Assembly (NCBI RefSeq): GCF_004514425.2
Contig: NZ_MYFN02000010.1
Span: forward strand, 168,055 to 232,054
Origin: Shinella sumterensis
GTDB taxonomy: Bacteria; Pseudomonadota; Alphaproteobacteria; Rhizobiales; Rhizobiaceae
DNA: 64,000 nucleotides
Reading direction: 5' to 3'
In this document: positions 8,819 through 17,805 of the stretch, piece by piece
Layout of the letters: each line of letters begins with the position of its first letter
Numbering within the stretch: position 1 is the first letter of the stretch
Translations under genes and position numbers: made by a program
The notes under the pieces: model-generated
What the model was told of the DNA's origin: nothing
What the model saw: only the letters and a program-made list of their open reading frames with translations
Databases searched by the model: none

Positions 8819-10879
8819 CTAAGCGGCCAGCCCCTTCTTCTCCAGCATGGCCTCCGGGCTCGGCAGCTTGCCGCGGAAGGCCTTGTAGGCGTCTTCCGGG
8901 TCCACCGAACCGCCGACGGAATAGATGTAGGTCTTCAACCGTGCCGCCATCTGCGGGTTGAAGGCATCGCCCGTCTCGGTGAAGGCGGAGAAGGCATCCG
9001 CATCCAGCACCTCCGACCACATGTAGGAATAGTAGCCGGCCGAGTAGCCGTCGCCGGAGAAGACGTGCTGGAAGTGCGGCGTGGCATGGCGCATGACGAT
9101 GGATTTCGGCAGGCCGATCGTCTGCAGGACCTCGCCCTGAACAGCCATCGGATCCTCTACCGGTCCACGGGTGTGGAACGCCATGTCGACCAGCGCCGAG
9201 GAGGTGAACTCCACCGTCGCGAAACCGGAATTGAAGGTGCGCGCGGCAAGAACCTTGTCGAGCAGCGCCTGCGGCATCGGCTCGCCCGTCCGGTAGTGCA
9301 CGGCATAGCGCGTCAGGATTTCCGGCACCGTCAGCCAGTGTTCGTAAAGCTGCGAGGGCAGTTCCACGAAATCGCGCGAAACGCCGGTGCCGGAGACCGA
9401 GGGATAGGTGACATCGGACAGCATGCCGTGCAACGCATGGCCGAATTCGTGGAACAGCGTGCGCGCATCGTCGAGCGACAGGAGCGCCGGCTTGCCCTCG
9501 GCAGGTTTCGCGAAATTGCAGACATTGTAGATGATCGGGATCTCGCCGACCGAACCGTTCGGCAGCGGCAGACGGTGCTGGCTCTGGTAGGAGCTCATCC
9601 AGGCGCCCGACCGCTTCGAGGAGCGGGCGAAATAGTCGCCCAGGAACATCGCGACCAGCCTGTCGTCCCGGTCGCGGATCTCGAAGACGCGCACATCGGG
9701 ATGATAGACCGGCACGCCCTTCTTCTCGACGGCGCGAATGCCGAACAGGCGCTCTGCGACGTCGAAGCAGGCGTCGATGATCTTCTCCAGCTGGAGATAG
9801 GGCTTCAGCTCGGCCTCGGAGAAGTTGAATTTCTTGGCGCGCAGCTTTTCGGCGTAATAACGCCAGTCCCACGGCATGACCTCGTGGTTGCGCCCCTCCT
9901 CCGCGATGAGGTCGGCCAGTTCCGCTTCCTCCTCGCGCGCCCGCGCCACGGCCTTTTCCCAGACCTGCATGAGCAGGCCGTTTACCGCCTCGGGCGTCTT
10001 GGCCATGGTGTTGTCGAGCTTCAGGGCGGCAAAGTTTTCGTAGCCGAGCAGCCCCGCCTTTTCGGAACGAAGCGCCAGCGTTTCCTTCACGATGCCGCGA
10101 TTGTCCGTGTCGCCGGCATTCTCGCCGCGCGCCACCCAGGCCCGGAACGCCTGCTCGCGCAGCTCCCGGCGGGCAGAGAATGTCAGGAACGGCTCGATGA
10201 TCGAGCGCGACAACGTGACGGCATAGCGCCCCTCCGCGCCGCGTTCGCGGGCCGCAGCAGCCATCGCGTCCTTCAGGGAATCCGGCAGGCCGTCGAGCGC
10301 CTCGCCTTCGTCGAGGAACAGCACCCAGTTCTTTTCGTCTGCAAGCACGTTCTGGCCGAATTTCGCGCCGAGCCCCGCCAACGTCTCGTTGATCGCCGAA
10401 AGCCGGTCCTGATCGGCCTTCTCCAGCTTGGCGCCCGATTTCACGAAGCCTTTCCAGTGCCGTTCCAGCACGCGCAGCTGCTCGAGCGAGAGATTGAGGC
10501 CGGCGCGCCCTTCCCACAGCGCATCGATGCGCCTGAAGAGGGCGGCATTGGTGCCGATCTTCGAATAGTGGCGCGACATCTTCGGCGCGATCTCGCGTTC
10601 CAGGGCCTGGATCGTGTCATTGGTGTTGGCGCCCGCACGACTCCAGAACAGCGCGGAAACGCGCGAAAGCGCGTCGCCGGCGATCTCCAGCGCCACGACC
10701 GTGTTCTCGAAGGTCGGCACGTCGGGATTGTTGGCGATCGCGTCGATTTCCGCTTCATGGGCAGCAAGTGCTGCATCGAAGCTTGCGGCGAAGGCCTCGT
10801 CCTTGACCAGATCGAACCGCGGCAGGCCGTTGAGGCCGGTCCACTCGACGAGGGCGGGATCGATCGACGTTTCGGTCAT
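8819..10879 (-). CDS. dcp: M3-family metallopeptidase, peptidyl-dipeptidase Dcp-like
   Basis: This 686-residue cytoplasmic zinc oligopeptidase of family M3 is nearly the length of E. coli Dcp. The zinc site is FHEFGHALHGML (HExxH) near residue 470, and the downstream Dcp/OpdA substrate region NSGFATVEFTSSALVDMAFH is present. It likely degrades short peptides during protein turnover. ATG 10879 has AAGGAAC upstream. A longer open frame upstream is not family-like. Dcp and the related OpdA are hard to separate by eye, so the symbol is tentative. Confidence 0.9.
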   Translation of the reverse strand: MTETSIDPALVEWTGLNGLPRFDLVKDEAFAASFDAALAAHEAEIDAIANNPDVPTFENTVVALEIAGDALSRVSALFWSRAGANTNDTIQALEREIAPKMSRHYSKIGTNAALFRRIDALWEGRAGLNLSLEQLRVLERHWKGFVKSGAKLEKADQDRLSAINETLAGLGAKFGQNVLADEKNWVLFLDEGEALDGLPDSLKDAMAAAARERGAEGRYAVTLSRSIIEPFLTFSARRELREQAFRAWVARGENAGDTDNRGIVKETLALRSEKAGLLGYENFAALKLDNTMAKTPEAVNGLLMQVWEKAVARAREEEAELADLIAEEGRNHEVMPWDWRYYAEKLRAKKFNFSEAELKPYLQLEKIIDACFDVAERLFGIRAVEKKGVPVYHPDVRVFEIRDRDDRLVAMFLGDYFARSSKRSGAWMSSYQSQHRLPLPNGSVGEIPIIYNVCNFAKPAEGKPALLSLDDARTLFHEFGHALHGMLSDVTYPSVSGTGVSRDFVELPSQLYEHWLTVPEILTRYAVHYRTGEPMPQALLDKVLAARTFNSGFATVEFTSSALVDMAFHTRGPVEDPMAVQGEVLQTIGLPKSIVMRHATPHFQHVFSGDGYSAGYYSYMWSEVLDADAFSAFTETGDAFNPQMAARLKTYIYSVGGSVDPEDAYKAFRGKLPSPEAMLEKKGLAA

Positions 10880-11258
10880 GGAAGTTCCTTTCTGGCAAAT
10901 CAGCGTGCGGCGAATATAGGAATGGACAGGGGCGTTGGTACAGGGTGCCGATGCAAAATCGGGGAACGAAAGCCGCGGCAACGCGTTTGTCGCCTGCGGC
11001 ACGCTGCATCTTGACGCGGAGGGCAACTTCGGTGAAAACAGCCTTACCCGCGGCCCTTTGACATCGTTTGCCGCGGCGAACCCTGGTGCCGGGCCCCTCT
11101 GGCGAGAGTTTTTACGGCGCTCTCGTGATGTCGGTACCGCCAGCAATCAGCCGGCGGATTCATACGCACATGACTATTTTCACCATGCCTCACCCGCATG
11201 CCCGTCGTGGTATGCGCAACGTCACTTCGTCTACCTCCATGAAGATGGAGGCGCTGTC
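10880..11258 (+). other. Divergent intergenic region and structured leader of the DUF475 gene
   Basis: This stretch of 379 bases separates dcp (leftward) from the DUF475 gene (rightward). It holds several inverted repeats on the plus strand: CCGCGG at 11048-11053 and again at 11071-11076, CGAGAG/CTCTCG at 11103-11108 and 11120-11125, and a perfect hairpin over the ribosome site at 11234-11251. No larger coding frame in it is convincing. I did not find the consensus of the yybP-ykoY manganese riboswitch, which often precedes TerC-type genes. Confidence 0.5.
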
Positions 11259-11262
11259 ATGA
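11170..11262 (+). CDS. Possible 30-residue leader peptide upstream of DUF475 gene
   Basis: The frame runs from ATG 11170 to TGA 11260-11262, which overlaps the DUF475 start codon as ATGA. The peptide begins MTIFTMPHPHARRGMRN and ends TSMKMEALS. Translation through it would cross and open the hairpin that masks the DUF475 ribosome site. Its own ribosome site is weak (GGA about 12 bases upstream), and an internal ATG at 11185 is an alternative. This is a hypothesis based on position and overlap only. Confidence 0.35.
   Translation: MTIFTMPHPHARRGMRNVTSSTSMKMEALS
11234..11251 (+). promoter_or_regulatory. Hairpin sequestering the DUF475 Shine-Dalgarno
   Basis: CCTCCAT (11234-11240), loop GAAG, then ATGGAGG (11245-11251) form a perfect 7-bp stem. 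The GGAGG at 11247-11251 is the only good ribosome site for ATG 11259, at 7-base spacing, and it is wholly inside the stem. This suggests translational control by leader translation, ligand, protein or temperature. Confidence 0.6.
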
Positions 11263-12377
11263 TCGGCACCGGCGAAGGCAAGACCACACTTTCCTATCTC
11301 AAATGGGCTCTGATCTCGACCGTCATCGGCCTCGCGCTCGGCGCGTGGCTGGGCTGGCAGACCGAAGGCACGCTCGCCGGCATGGCGACCGTCTTCTTCA
11401 TCTGCGCCGTCCTGGCGGTGCTCGAAATCTCGCTCTCCTTCGACAATGCCATCGTGAATGCCAACAAGCTCAAGGACATGACGCCGGTCTGGCAACGCCG
11501 GTTCCTGACCTGGGGCATTCTCATCGCCGTCTTCGGCATGCGCATCGTCTTCCCGCTCCTGATCGTCGTCATCGCCGCCGGTATCGGCCCGATCGACGCG
11601 CTCATCCTTGCTGCCCGCGAGCCGGCGGAATATGCCCGCATCATGCACGACGCGCACCTGCCCATCGCGGCATTCGGCGGCACCTTCCTGATGATGGTCG
11701 GCCTCACCTACTTCTTCAACCATGAGAAGGACGTGCACTGGATCGGCTTCATCGAGAAGCACATGGCCCGCTCGGCGACCGTCAAGGGCATCGAGATCGC
11801 CTTCGTGCTGCTGCTCATCGTGCTGTTCTCACGGCTGCTCGATGGCGAGGATGCCAACACCTTCGTCTTTTCCGCCATCTACGGTCTTCTGACCTTCCTG
11901 GCGGTGGAAGTCATCGGCGGCCTGCTCGATGCTTCGCAGAAGGCGATGTCGGAAGCCGCCAAGGGCGGTCTGGGCGCGTTCATCTACCTGGAAGTGCTGG
12001 ATGCCAGCTTCTCCTTCGACGGTGTCATCGGCGCCTTCGCGCTGACGCAGAACCTGTTCATCATCGCCATCGGTCTCGGCATCGGCGCCATGTATGTGCG
12101 CTCGATGACCATCATGCTGGTGGAGAAGGGCACGCTTGCGGAATACCGCTACCTGGAGCACGGCGCGTTCTACGCGATCCTGATCCTGTCGGTGGTCATG
12201 TACTGCCAGACGCTGGTGCACATTCCCGAGGTCATCACGGGCCTGGGCGGCGCGACGCTGATCGGCATCTCGCTCTGGTCCTCGATCCGCTACAACAGGC
12301 GCGAACAGGCTTTGGGCCACCATCCCGACGCCCCCGCCTCCGACCGCGTGGCGACCCAACTCGGCGAGAACGCCTGA
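11259..12377 (+). CDS. DUF475 / TerC-type integral membrane protein
   Basis: This 372-residue protein has about nine hydrophobic segments. It carries the paired acidic motifs of the TerC superfamily: LEISLSFDNAIVNANKLKDM in the first half and LEVLDASFSFDGVIGAFAL in the second. TerC relatives are implicated in metal (especially manganese) export and in metal loading of secreted proteins, but DUF475 itself is uncharacterised. ATG 11259 has GGAGG at ideal spacing. That site lies within a perfect hairpin, and the start overlaps the stop of a short upstream frame. Confidence 0.9.
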   Translation: MIGTGEGKTTLSYLKWALISTVIGLALGAWLGWQTEGTLAGMATVFFICAVLAVLEISLSFDNAIVNANKLKDMTPVWQRRFLTWGILIAVFGMRIVFPLLIVVIAAGIGPIDALILAAREPAEYARIMHDAHLPIAAFGGTFLMMVGLTYFFNHEKDVHWIGFIEKHMARSATVKGIEIAFVLLLIVLFSRLLDGEDANTFVFSAIYGLLTFLAVEVIGGLLDASQKAMSEAAKGGLGAFIYLEVLDASFSFDGVIGAFALTQNLFIIAIGLGIGAMYVRSMTIMLVEKGTLAEYRYLEHGAFYAILILSVVMYCQTLVHIPEVITGLGGATLIGISLWSSIRYNRREQALGHHPDAPASDRVATQLGENA

Positions 12378-12444
12378 CGACGGCAGCCGGCCGTTCCGAC
12401 GGCCGGCCTCTCCCAAGTAGAGAGAAAAGCAACGCCAAATACAG

Positions 12445-12482
12445 AAGGCCCGCCGGTCTTGCGACCAGCGGGCCTTTTCATT
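12445..12482 (+). terminator. Rho-independent terminator of DUF475 gene
   Basis: A stem of 9 bp (AAGGCCCGC with GCGGGCCTT), extended by 4 more pairs after a mismatch, is followed by TTTT. The small gene that ends at 12500 on the other strand may use it too. Confidence 0.85.
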
Positions 12483-12499
12483 CGGGAATTGGTTCTGCG

Positions 12500-12664
12500 T
12501 TAAACGCGGGGGAAGTCGACGGGATTGATGCCCAGCGTCTTCAGGTCGCGTTCCTTCGGGCGGCGGTGCCCTTCCACGGCCGCAGCAGCTGCGTTGGCAG
12601 CGCTCAGCACGGCGAAGGCCCGGCCGAAAAAGCCCTGGGCGAAGGAATTGCGGAGGGAAGTCAT
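12500..12664 (-). CDS. Small conserved-looking 54-residue protein
   Basis: The frame from ATG 12664 to TAA 12500 encodes 54 residues: MTSLRNSFAQGFFGRAFAVL, an Ala-rich middle, and a basic end with RRPKERDLKTLGINP. The RDLKTLGI end recalls the short helical motif at the C-terminus of DUF1127 (YjiS-like) proteins, but the rest does not obviously match. Third positions are strongly G/C, as in real genes here, and the frame ends next to a terminator. The ribosome site is weak. The function is unknown. Confidence 0.6.
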   Translation of the reverse strand: MTSLRNSFAQGFFGRAFAVLSAANAAAAAVEGHRRPKERDLKTLGINPVDFPRV

Positions 12665-12761
12665 TGTATTGCTCGCTTTCTGTTTTAGCTTACGTGCAAT
12701 AGATGATGCCTTTCGCGCGAAAGTACAACAGACGCTTTCTCAGCCCAGCCATGCAACGGAC

Positions 12762-12790
12762 GCAGGCCGGAAACGCAGTTCCCGGCCTGC
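12762..12790 (-). other. Stem-loop downstream of tctA
   Basis: A perfect 9-bp stem (GCAGGCCGG / CCGGCCTGC) with an 11-base loop lies just past the tctA stop. No T-run follows in the tctA direction, so it may protect the mRNA 3' end rather than terminate transcription. Confidence 0.35.
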
Positions 12791-12817
12791 ATTGTTTTCA
12801 ACGATGGACGAAAGACT

Positions 12818-14335
12818 TCAGTCTTCGTTGGCGGCAAACTGCGAGAGAACTTCCCCCTTGCCCCGCGCCCGCAGAACGAGCGGCACGAGCACCGCAAGCA
12901 GGGCGAGCCCGAACAGCACGGCGGCAATCGGCGACATGAAGAGCGCCGTCACATCGCCCTGGCTGATCGCCAGCGCGCGGCGTAGCTGCTGCTCGGCCAT
13001 CGGACCCAGGATCAGGCCGACGACGACGGGCGCGATCGGGTAGCCGAAGATGCGCATGGCAAAGCCCAGTAGGCCGAATACCAGGAGCATGCCGAGTTCG
13101 AAGACCGATGGATTGGCGCCGATGGTGCCGAGCGTCGCAAACAGCAGGATGCCGGCATAGAGCCACGGCTTGGGAATGGTCAGCAGCTTCACCCACAGGC
13201 CGATCAGCGGCAGGTTCAGCACCAGCAGCATGAAATTGGCGATGAGCAGGCTGGCGATCAGGCCCCAGACCAGCTGCGGGTTGGTCGCAAACAGCAGCGG
13301 GCCGGGCTGAAGGCCGTATTGCTGGAAGCCGGCGAGCATGATGGCCGCCGTCGCGGTCGTCGGCAGGCCGAGCGACAGGAGCGGCACCAGCGTTCCGGCG
13401 GCCGAGGCGTTGTTGGCCGCTTCCGGCCCCGCCACGCCCTCGATCGCCCCCTTGCCGAACTCGTCCTTGTGCTTGGAGAACTGCCTTTCCGTGGAATAGG
13501 ACAGGAAGCTTGCAATATCCGCCCCGCCGGCCGGCATCGCGCCGATGGGAAAGCCGATGGCGGTGCCGCGCAGCCAGGGCTTCCAGGAGCGTGCCCAGTC
13601 CTGCGCGTTCATCCAGACAGAGCCCTTCACCGCCTCCACCTTTTCGGGGATGCGGTTGCCCTGACAGGCGACAAAGAGCGTCTCGCCGATGGCGAACATC
13701 GCCACGGCCAGCGTCGTCACCTCGATACCGTCGAGCAGGTCGGGAACGCCGAAGGAAAGGCGCGCCTGCCCGGTCTGCTGGTCGATGCCGATCACGGCAA
13801 GGCCGAGCCCGACGAAAAGCGCCGTCAGCCCGCGCAGGGTGGAATCGCCGAACGCTGCCGACACCGTCACGAAGGCGAGCACCATCAGCGCGAAATATTC
13901 GCGCGGCCCGAAGGAGAGCGCGAACTTCACGACGAAGGGCGCGATGAAGGCAAGGCCGAGCGTGGCGATGAGGCCTGCGACGAAGGAGCCGATGGCTGCC
14001 GTCGCCAGCGCCGGGCCGCCGCGCCCCGCCCGTGCCATCTTGTTGCCTTCGAGCGCCGTGACGACGGAAGCGCTTTCCCCCGGCGTGTTGAGCAGGATCG
14101 ACGTCGTCGATCCCCCATACATGCCGCCGTAATAGATGCCGGCGAACATGATGAGCGAACCGGCCGGATCGAGCTTGTAGGTGACGGGAAGAAGCAGGGC
14201 GACCGTCAGCGCCGGGCCGATGCCGGGCAGAACGCCGACGGCGGTGCCGAGCGTCACGCCGATCAGCGCATAGAGCAGGTTCATCGGCTGGGCGGCGATG
14301 ACGAGCCCTTGCAGGAGGAATTCGAATGTATTCAT
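12818..14335 (-). CDS. tctA: Tripartite tricarboxylate transporter, large membrane subunit TctA
   Basis: This 505-residue polytopic protein has the TctA signatures [17 protein letters not shown] near the N-terminus, [19 protein letters not shown], and [20 protein letters not shown], with 10-12 hydrophobic segments. TctA forms the transport channel of a binding-protein-dependent secondary carrier that takes up citrate-like or other organic acids with ions. It follows tctB by 10 bases in a tctC-tctB-tctA operon. The substrate of this copy cannot be read from sequence. Confidence 0.95.
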   Translation of the reverse strand: MNTFEFLLQGLVIAAQPMNLLYALIGVTLGTAVGVLPGIGPALTVALLLPVTYKLDPAGSLIMFAGIYYGGMYGGSTTSILLNTPGESASVVTALEGNKMARAGRGGPALATAAIGSFVAGLIATLGLAFIAPFVVKFALSFGPREYFALMVLAFVTVSAAFGDSTLRGLTALFVGLGLAVIGIDQQTGQARLSFGVPDLLDGIEVTTLAVAMFAIGETLFVACQGNRIPEKVEAVKGSVWMNAQDWARSWKPWLRGTAIGFPIGAMPAGGADIASFLSYSTERQFSKHKDEFGKGAIEGVAGPEAANNASAAGTLVPLLSLGLPTTATAAIMLAGFQQYGLQPGPLLFATNPQLVWGLIASLLIANFMLLVLNLPLIGLWVKLLTIPKPWLYAGILLFATLGTIGANPSVFELGMLLVFGLLGFAMRIFGYPIAPVVVGLILGPMAEQQLRRALAISQGDVTALFMSPIAAVLFGLALLAVLVPLVLRARGKGEVLSQFAANED

Positions 14336-14345
14336 CGCCAGGCCC

Positions 14346-14834
14346 TCAGAAGAACAGGTGCTCGAGCGGCCCGGTGGGCAGCGAGAGTTGCAGGAAGCGG
14401 CCGAAGATCACATAGATGACGAAGCTCAGCGCAATGCCGATCGGCAGGGAGATCCAGAGCTTGCGCCGGCCGAAACCGAACGCCGTCAGCGCGAAGAGCA
14501 CGCCCGTCGCGATGGAGAAGCCGGCGGTCTTCAAAAGCAGCATCTGTCCGGCGAGGCCCGCGACGATCATCACGACCGGCTGCACCTCGACGGGTTCGCG
14601 CTCGGGAAAATCGCCGCGCCAGGCCTCGAAGGCCGTCCATACGGCAAGCAGCGCCAGCCCGATGGCGACGACATGCGGCACGGTCGCGGGGCCGATGCGC
14701 GAATAGTTGGTCACTTCCGCAAGCCGGCCGGCATCCCACCAGATGACGCAGGCAAGCAGGAACAGGACCGGCGCGATGAACAGCGCCGCCCGGTCGGGGC
14801 GGCGCTTTGCGTGAGAGGACGGGACCTCGCTCAT
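14346..14834 (-). CDS. tctB: Tripartite tricarboxylate transporter, small membrane subunit TctB
   Basis: This 162-residue protein has four hydrophobic segments (near residues 17-33, 50-65, 85-115 and 125-150), the size and topology of TctB. It accompanies TctA in the inner membrane. Its ATG overlaps the tctC stop as ATGA, so the two are translationally coupled. Sequence conservation in this family is low; the call rests on topology, size and position. Confidence 0.9.
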   Translation of the reverse strand: MSEVPSSHAKRRPDRAALFIAPVLFLLACVIWWDAGRLAEVTNYSRIGPATVPHVVAIGLALLAVWTAFEAWRGDFPEREPVEVQPVVMIVAGLAGQMLLLKTAGFSIATGVLFALTAFGFGRRKLWISLPIGIALSFVIYVIFGRFLQLSLPTGPLEHLFF

Positions 14835-15775
14835 TTGACGAGCCCGATGTCCTTGAGGATGCTTTCGGTCGCGGCCACATCCTTGTCGAGCTGTTCCTTG
14901 AAGGCGTCGCCGGCCAGATAGGTATCCTGCCAGCCCTTGGTCTTCAGCGTGTCCTTCCAGGCGGCGGACTTCACCATCTTCTCGATGTCGCCGTTGATGG
15001 TCGCGACCTGCTCGTCCGAAAGGCCGGGAGCAGCGGCGACCATGCGCCAGTTTTCCACGACGACGTCGAGGCCGCCTTCCTTGAGGGTCGGCCCGTCGAT
15101 GCCTTCGATGCGCTCGGCGCTGGAAATGGCGATCAGCCGCAGCGTGCCGGCCTTCACCTGGGCCTCGAACTCGCCATAGCCGGAAATACCTGCCGTCACC
15201 TGGTTGCCAAGGATCGCGGCAAGCGCTTCGCCGCCGCCGGCATAGGCGACATAGTTGATCTTGGTCGGATCGACGCCGGCCGCCTTGGCGATCAGACCTG
15301 CCGTGATGTGGTCCGTACCGCCGGCCGAGCCGCCCGCCCAGGACACCGCGCCCGGATCGGCCTTCAGCGCCTTGACGAGGTCTTCCAGGTTCTGGATCGG
15401 CGAGGCGGCGGGAACGACGATCGCCTCATATTCGCCGGTCAGGCGGGCGATCGGCGTCACGTCCTTGAGCGTCACCGGCGACTGGTTGGTGAGGATGGCG
15501 CCGACCATGACGTAACCGCCGACGATGAGTGCGTTCGGATTGCCATTGTTCTGGCTGGCGAACTGGGCAAGGCCGATCGTGCCGCCGGCGCCCGGAACGT
15601 TCACCACCTGCACGCTGCCGGAAATCTTCTCGTCCTGCAGCACGGTCTGGATCGAGCGGGCCGTCTGGTCCCAGCCGCCGCCCGGGCCGGCCGGCGCGAT
15701 GATCGTGTAATCGGCGGCCGCAGCCGGAAGCGCGAGGGCGCCGGCGATAAGGGATGCCAGGAAGAAATGTTTCAA
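14831..15775 (-). CDS. tctC: Tripartite tricarboxylate transporter, periplasmic binding protein TctC (Bug family)
   Basis: This 314-residue exported solute receptor has a signal peptide ending ALPAAAA. The Bug-family motifs [16 protein letters not shown] and [15 protein letters not shown] contact the carboxylate ligand. The only well-placed start is TTG 15775, with GGAGG eight bases upstream; no ATG fits the signal peptide. As first gene of tctCBA it captures organic acid in the periplasm and hands it to TctAB. A two-component pair that may regulate it lies about 1.4 kb upstream. Confidence 0.93.
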   Translation of the reverse strand: MKHFFLASLIAGALALPAAAADYTIIAPAGPGGGWDQTARSIQTVLQDEKISGSVQVVNVPGAGGTIGLAQFASQNNGNPNALIVGGYVMVGAILTNQSPVTLKDVTPIARLTGEYEAIVVPAASPIQNLEDLVKALKADPGAVSWAGGSAGGTDHITAGLIAKAAGVDPTKINYVAYAGGGEALAAILGNQVTAGISGYGEFEAQVKAGTLRLIAISSAERIEGIDGPTLKEGGLDVVVENWRMVAAAPGLSDEQVATINGDIEKMVKSAAWKDTLKTKGWQDTYLAGDAFKEQLDKDVAATESILKDIGLVK

Positions 15776-15986
15776 GGGTCTGTCCTCCGTCAGGCGCGGA
15801 TTTCGCGCATATCGTTGCTTGGCGAGAGGACACGCGCAGCCACGAACGGCAGACGCCCGTTGACGGGCGCGTTGCGACGGAATTCTCCTCCCGGTCTTCC
15901 CTCCGCCTCCACGGACGAGAAGACCCCTAAGCCAACACAGGAAGCTGACATCTACCTGACATGGCGGCGCGCCGTCTTTCGGCACG

Positions 15987-17054
15987 CTACTGCATGCGCA
16001 GAACGTCGTTCCAACGGGCAATGAGCCGCGCCCGCTTCACCTGGTCGAGATAGACCATCAGGCCGGGACTGACCGGCACGGGCTTGAGCTGCGCGCCGAG
16101 CAGGGCCCGCATGGTGCGCGCGGTGTTGGAGCCGGAAACCTCCGGGCTGACGGCCGCGATCTGCAATTCGCGCGACAGGATTTCCTGCCCCTCCTTCGAC
16201 ATGAAGAAGGCAAGGTAGCGCCGGCCGAGTTCGGGAGACGCCGCCGCCTGCGGCACGAGGCCGATGCGCGACATGACGACGGTATAGTCCTTCGGCAGCA
16301 CGATACCGACATTGGGATTGCGCGAGGCCCAGTCCGCCGCATAGGAGCCCAGAATGTTGTAGCCGAGCACGAACCGCCCGTCCGCCACACGTTCGAGAAT
16401 GGCCGAGCTGGTGGAGTAGAGCTTGACGCCGGCCGCGCCCATCGCCCGGATCACCGTCCAGATATCGCCGAACTGTTCCTGGTCGCGTGCCATGAAGAGA
16501 AAGCCCACGCCCGAGCGCTCGATATCGTAGGTGCCGATCCGGCCATAGACCGCTTCGCCTTCGCTCTTCAGGTATTCGACGAACTCGGCGCGCGAGGCGG
16601 GCGGCTTGCGGCCCTTGAAGCTCGGCTTGTGGTAGACGAAGACGGCCGGCTCGAAGGTCAAGGCATAGGCCGTGTTGCGCCAGTTGGCCCATTGCGGCCA
16701 GAATTCGCTCATTGGCAGGTCGCTGCGCTGGGCATAGCCGTCGTTGCTCAGCTTTACCTGCAGGTCCATGGCCGAGGAGAAGGCGAAGTCGGCGGTCTTC
16801 CGGCCGGCATCGGTCTCGTGCACGATGCGGTCATGCACCTCGCCGGTCAGCATTTCCTCATAGCGTACCGCCACATCCGGATTGGCCGCCTGGAAGCCCT
16901 CGATCATCGGCCGGGCGAGCGGCTCGTCGAGCGAGGAATAGACGACGAGAACCGGCGCATCCGCATTGCCGTCCCGGGCCGGAAACAGCGTGCCCTCCGC
17001 GAAGGCGCGCGGCATCATGGCAAGCAGCATCAGGAAGGCGAGGACAAGGCGCAT
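15987..17054 (-). CDS. ABC-type (iron/2-aminoethylphosphonate-like) periplasmic binding protein
   Basis: This 355-residue protein has a Sec signal (MRLVLAFLMLLAMMPRAFA) and the fold pattern of extracellular solute-binding proteins of the Fe3+/phosphonate type: VVYSSLDEPLARPMIEGFQ at the start, then VLGYNILGSY and the AFFMSKEGQEILSREL segment. No permease or ATPase gene is adjacent. It is transcribed away from the TctD/TctE-like pair with a 76-base shared promoter region, and such binding proteins accompany TctDE-type kinases in other bacteria. It may serve as a ligand sensor for the kinase rather than for uptake. Confidence 0.85.
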   Translation of the reverse strand: MRLVLAFLMLLAMMPRAFAEGTLFPARDGNADAPVLVVYSSLDEPLARPMIEGFQAANPDVAVRYEEMLTGEVHDRIVHETDAGRKTADFAFSSAMDLQVKLSNDGYAQRSDLPMSEFWPQWANWRNTAYALTFEPAVFVYHKPSFKGRKPPASRAEFVEYLKSEGEAVYGRIGTYDIERSGVGFLFMARDQEQFGDIWTVIRAMGAAGVKLYSTSSAILERVADGRFVLGYNILGSYAADWASRNPNVGIVLPKDYTVVMSRIGLVPQAAASPELGRRYLAFFMSKEGQEILSRELQIAAVSPEVSGSNTARTMRALLGAQLKPVPVSPGLMVYLDQVKRARLIARWNDVLRMQ

Positions 17055-17130
17055 CGCGAGACCTTGCCAAAGCGCAAGGCCGTTCACAAGTCCGCCGCCG
17101 CCCGCTACGTTGGCCGCGGGAGGACAAAAC

Positions 17131-17805
17131 GTGCGTATTCTGCTGGTCGAGGACAACGAAGCCCTGGCGGACGGCCTGTCCGCGATCCTCAAGGGCACCG
17201 GTCATGCCGTGGACGTGGTGCGCGACGGTGCATCCGCCGATGCGGCCATCGCGACGGAAAACTTCGATCTCGTCGTGCTCGACCTGACCCTGCCGGAAAT
17301 GGACGGGCTCGACGTTCTCCGCTCCATGCGCGCGCGCCAGAACAAGGCGGCCGTGATGATCCTCACCGCCCGCGGCGCGCCGGAGGAGCGGGTGCGCGGG
17401 CTCGACCTCGGCGCCGACGACTACATGATCAAGCCCTTCGACATCTCGGAATTCGAGGCGCGCGTGCGCATGCTGCTGCGCCGCCAGGCCGGGCTGCGGT
17501 CCGCCGCCGTCACCTATGGCGGCGTGGCGTTCGACCTCAATTCCCGCACCTTTTCCGCCGATGGCGCGCCGCTCGACATTCCCGCCCGTGAGCTCGGGCT
17601 GCTCGAAATCCTCTTCCTGCGCGCCGGCAAGGTGGTCGCCAAGGAGGCGATCATGCAGTCGCTTGCCGCCTTCGACGACGATCTCTCGGCCAATGCCATC
17701 GAGCAATATGTTAGCCGGCTCAGGAAACGGCTCGCACCGCATGGCCTGACGGTGCGCACGGCCCGCGGCATCGGCTACTATCTCGACAAGGCGACCGTCG
17801 CTTGA
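17131..17805 (+). CDS. OmpR/PhoB-family response regulator, TctD-like
   Basis: This 224-residue regulator has a receiver domain (acidic pocket E7-D8, phospho-acceptor D51 in VVLDLTLPEMDG, lysine in MIKPFDISE) followed by a winged-helix DNA-binding domain ending SRLRKRLAPHG...IGYYL. GTG 17131 is the start; GGGAGGACAAAAC precedes it. Its stop overlaps the TTG start of the kinase. With the neighbouring tctCBA operon and the kinase sensor type, control of organic-acid uptake is likely. Confidence 0.92.
   Translation: MRILLVEDNEALADGLSAILKGTGHAVDVVRDGASADAAIATENFDLVVLDLTLPEMDGLDVLRSMRARQNKAAVMILTARGAPEERVRGLDLGADDYMIKPFDISEFEARVRMLLRRQAGLRSAAVTYGGVAFDLNSRTFSADGAPLDIPARELGLLEILFLRAGKVVAKEAIMQSLAAFDDDLSANAIEQYVSRLRKRLAPHGLTVRTARGIGYYLDKATVA

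Noticed and set aside
7797..10517. A 906-codon frame on the minus strand spanning phoD and dcp
   Set aside because: It is out of frame with both real genes and crosses the repeat between them; the translation is Arg/Gly/Ala-rich with no family.
9065..11014. A 649-codon open frame on the plus strand
   Set aside because: It lies antisense to dcp, whose HExxH motif and length are intact; long antisense frames are expected in GC-rich DNA.
10880..11258. yybP-ykoY manganese riboswitch before the DUF475 gene
   Set aside because: Expected from the gene family, but the conserved junction sequences are not visible; kept only as an unclassified structured leader.
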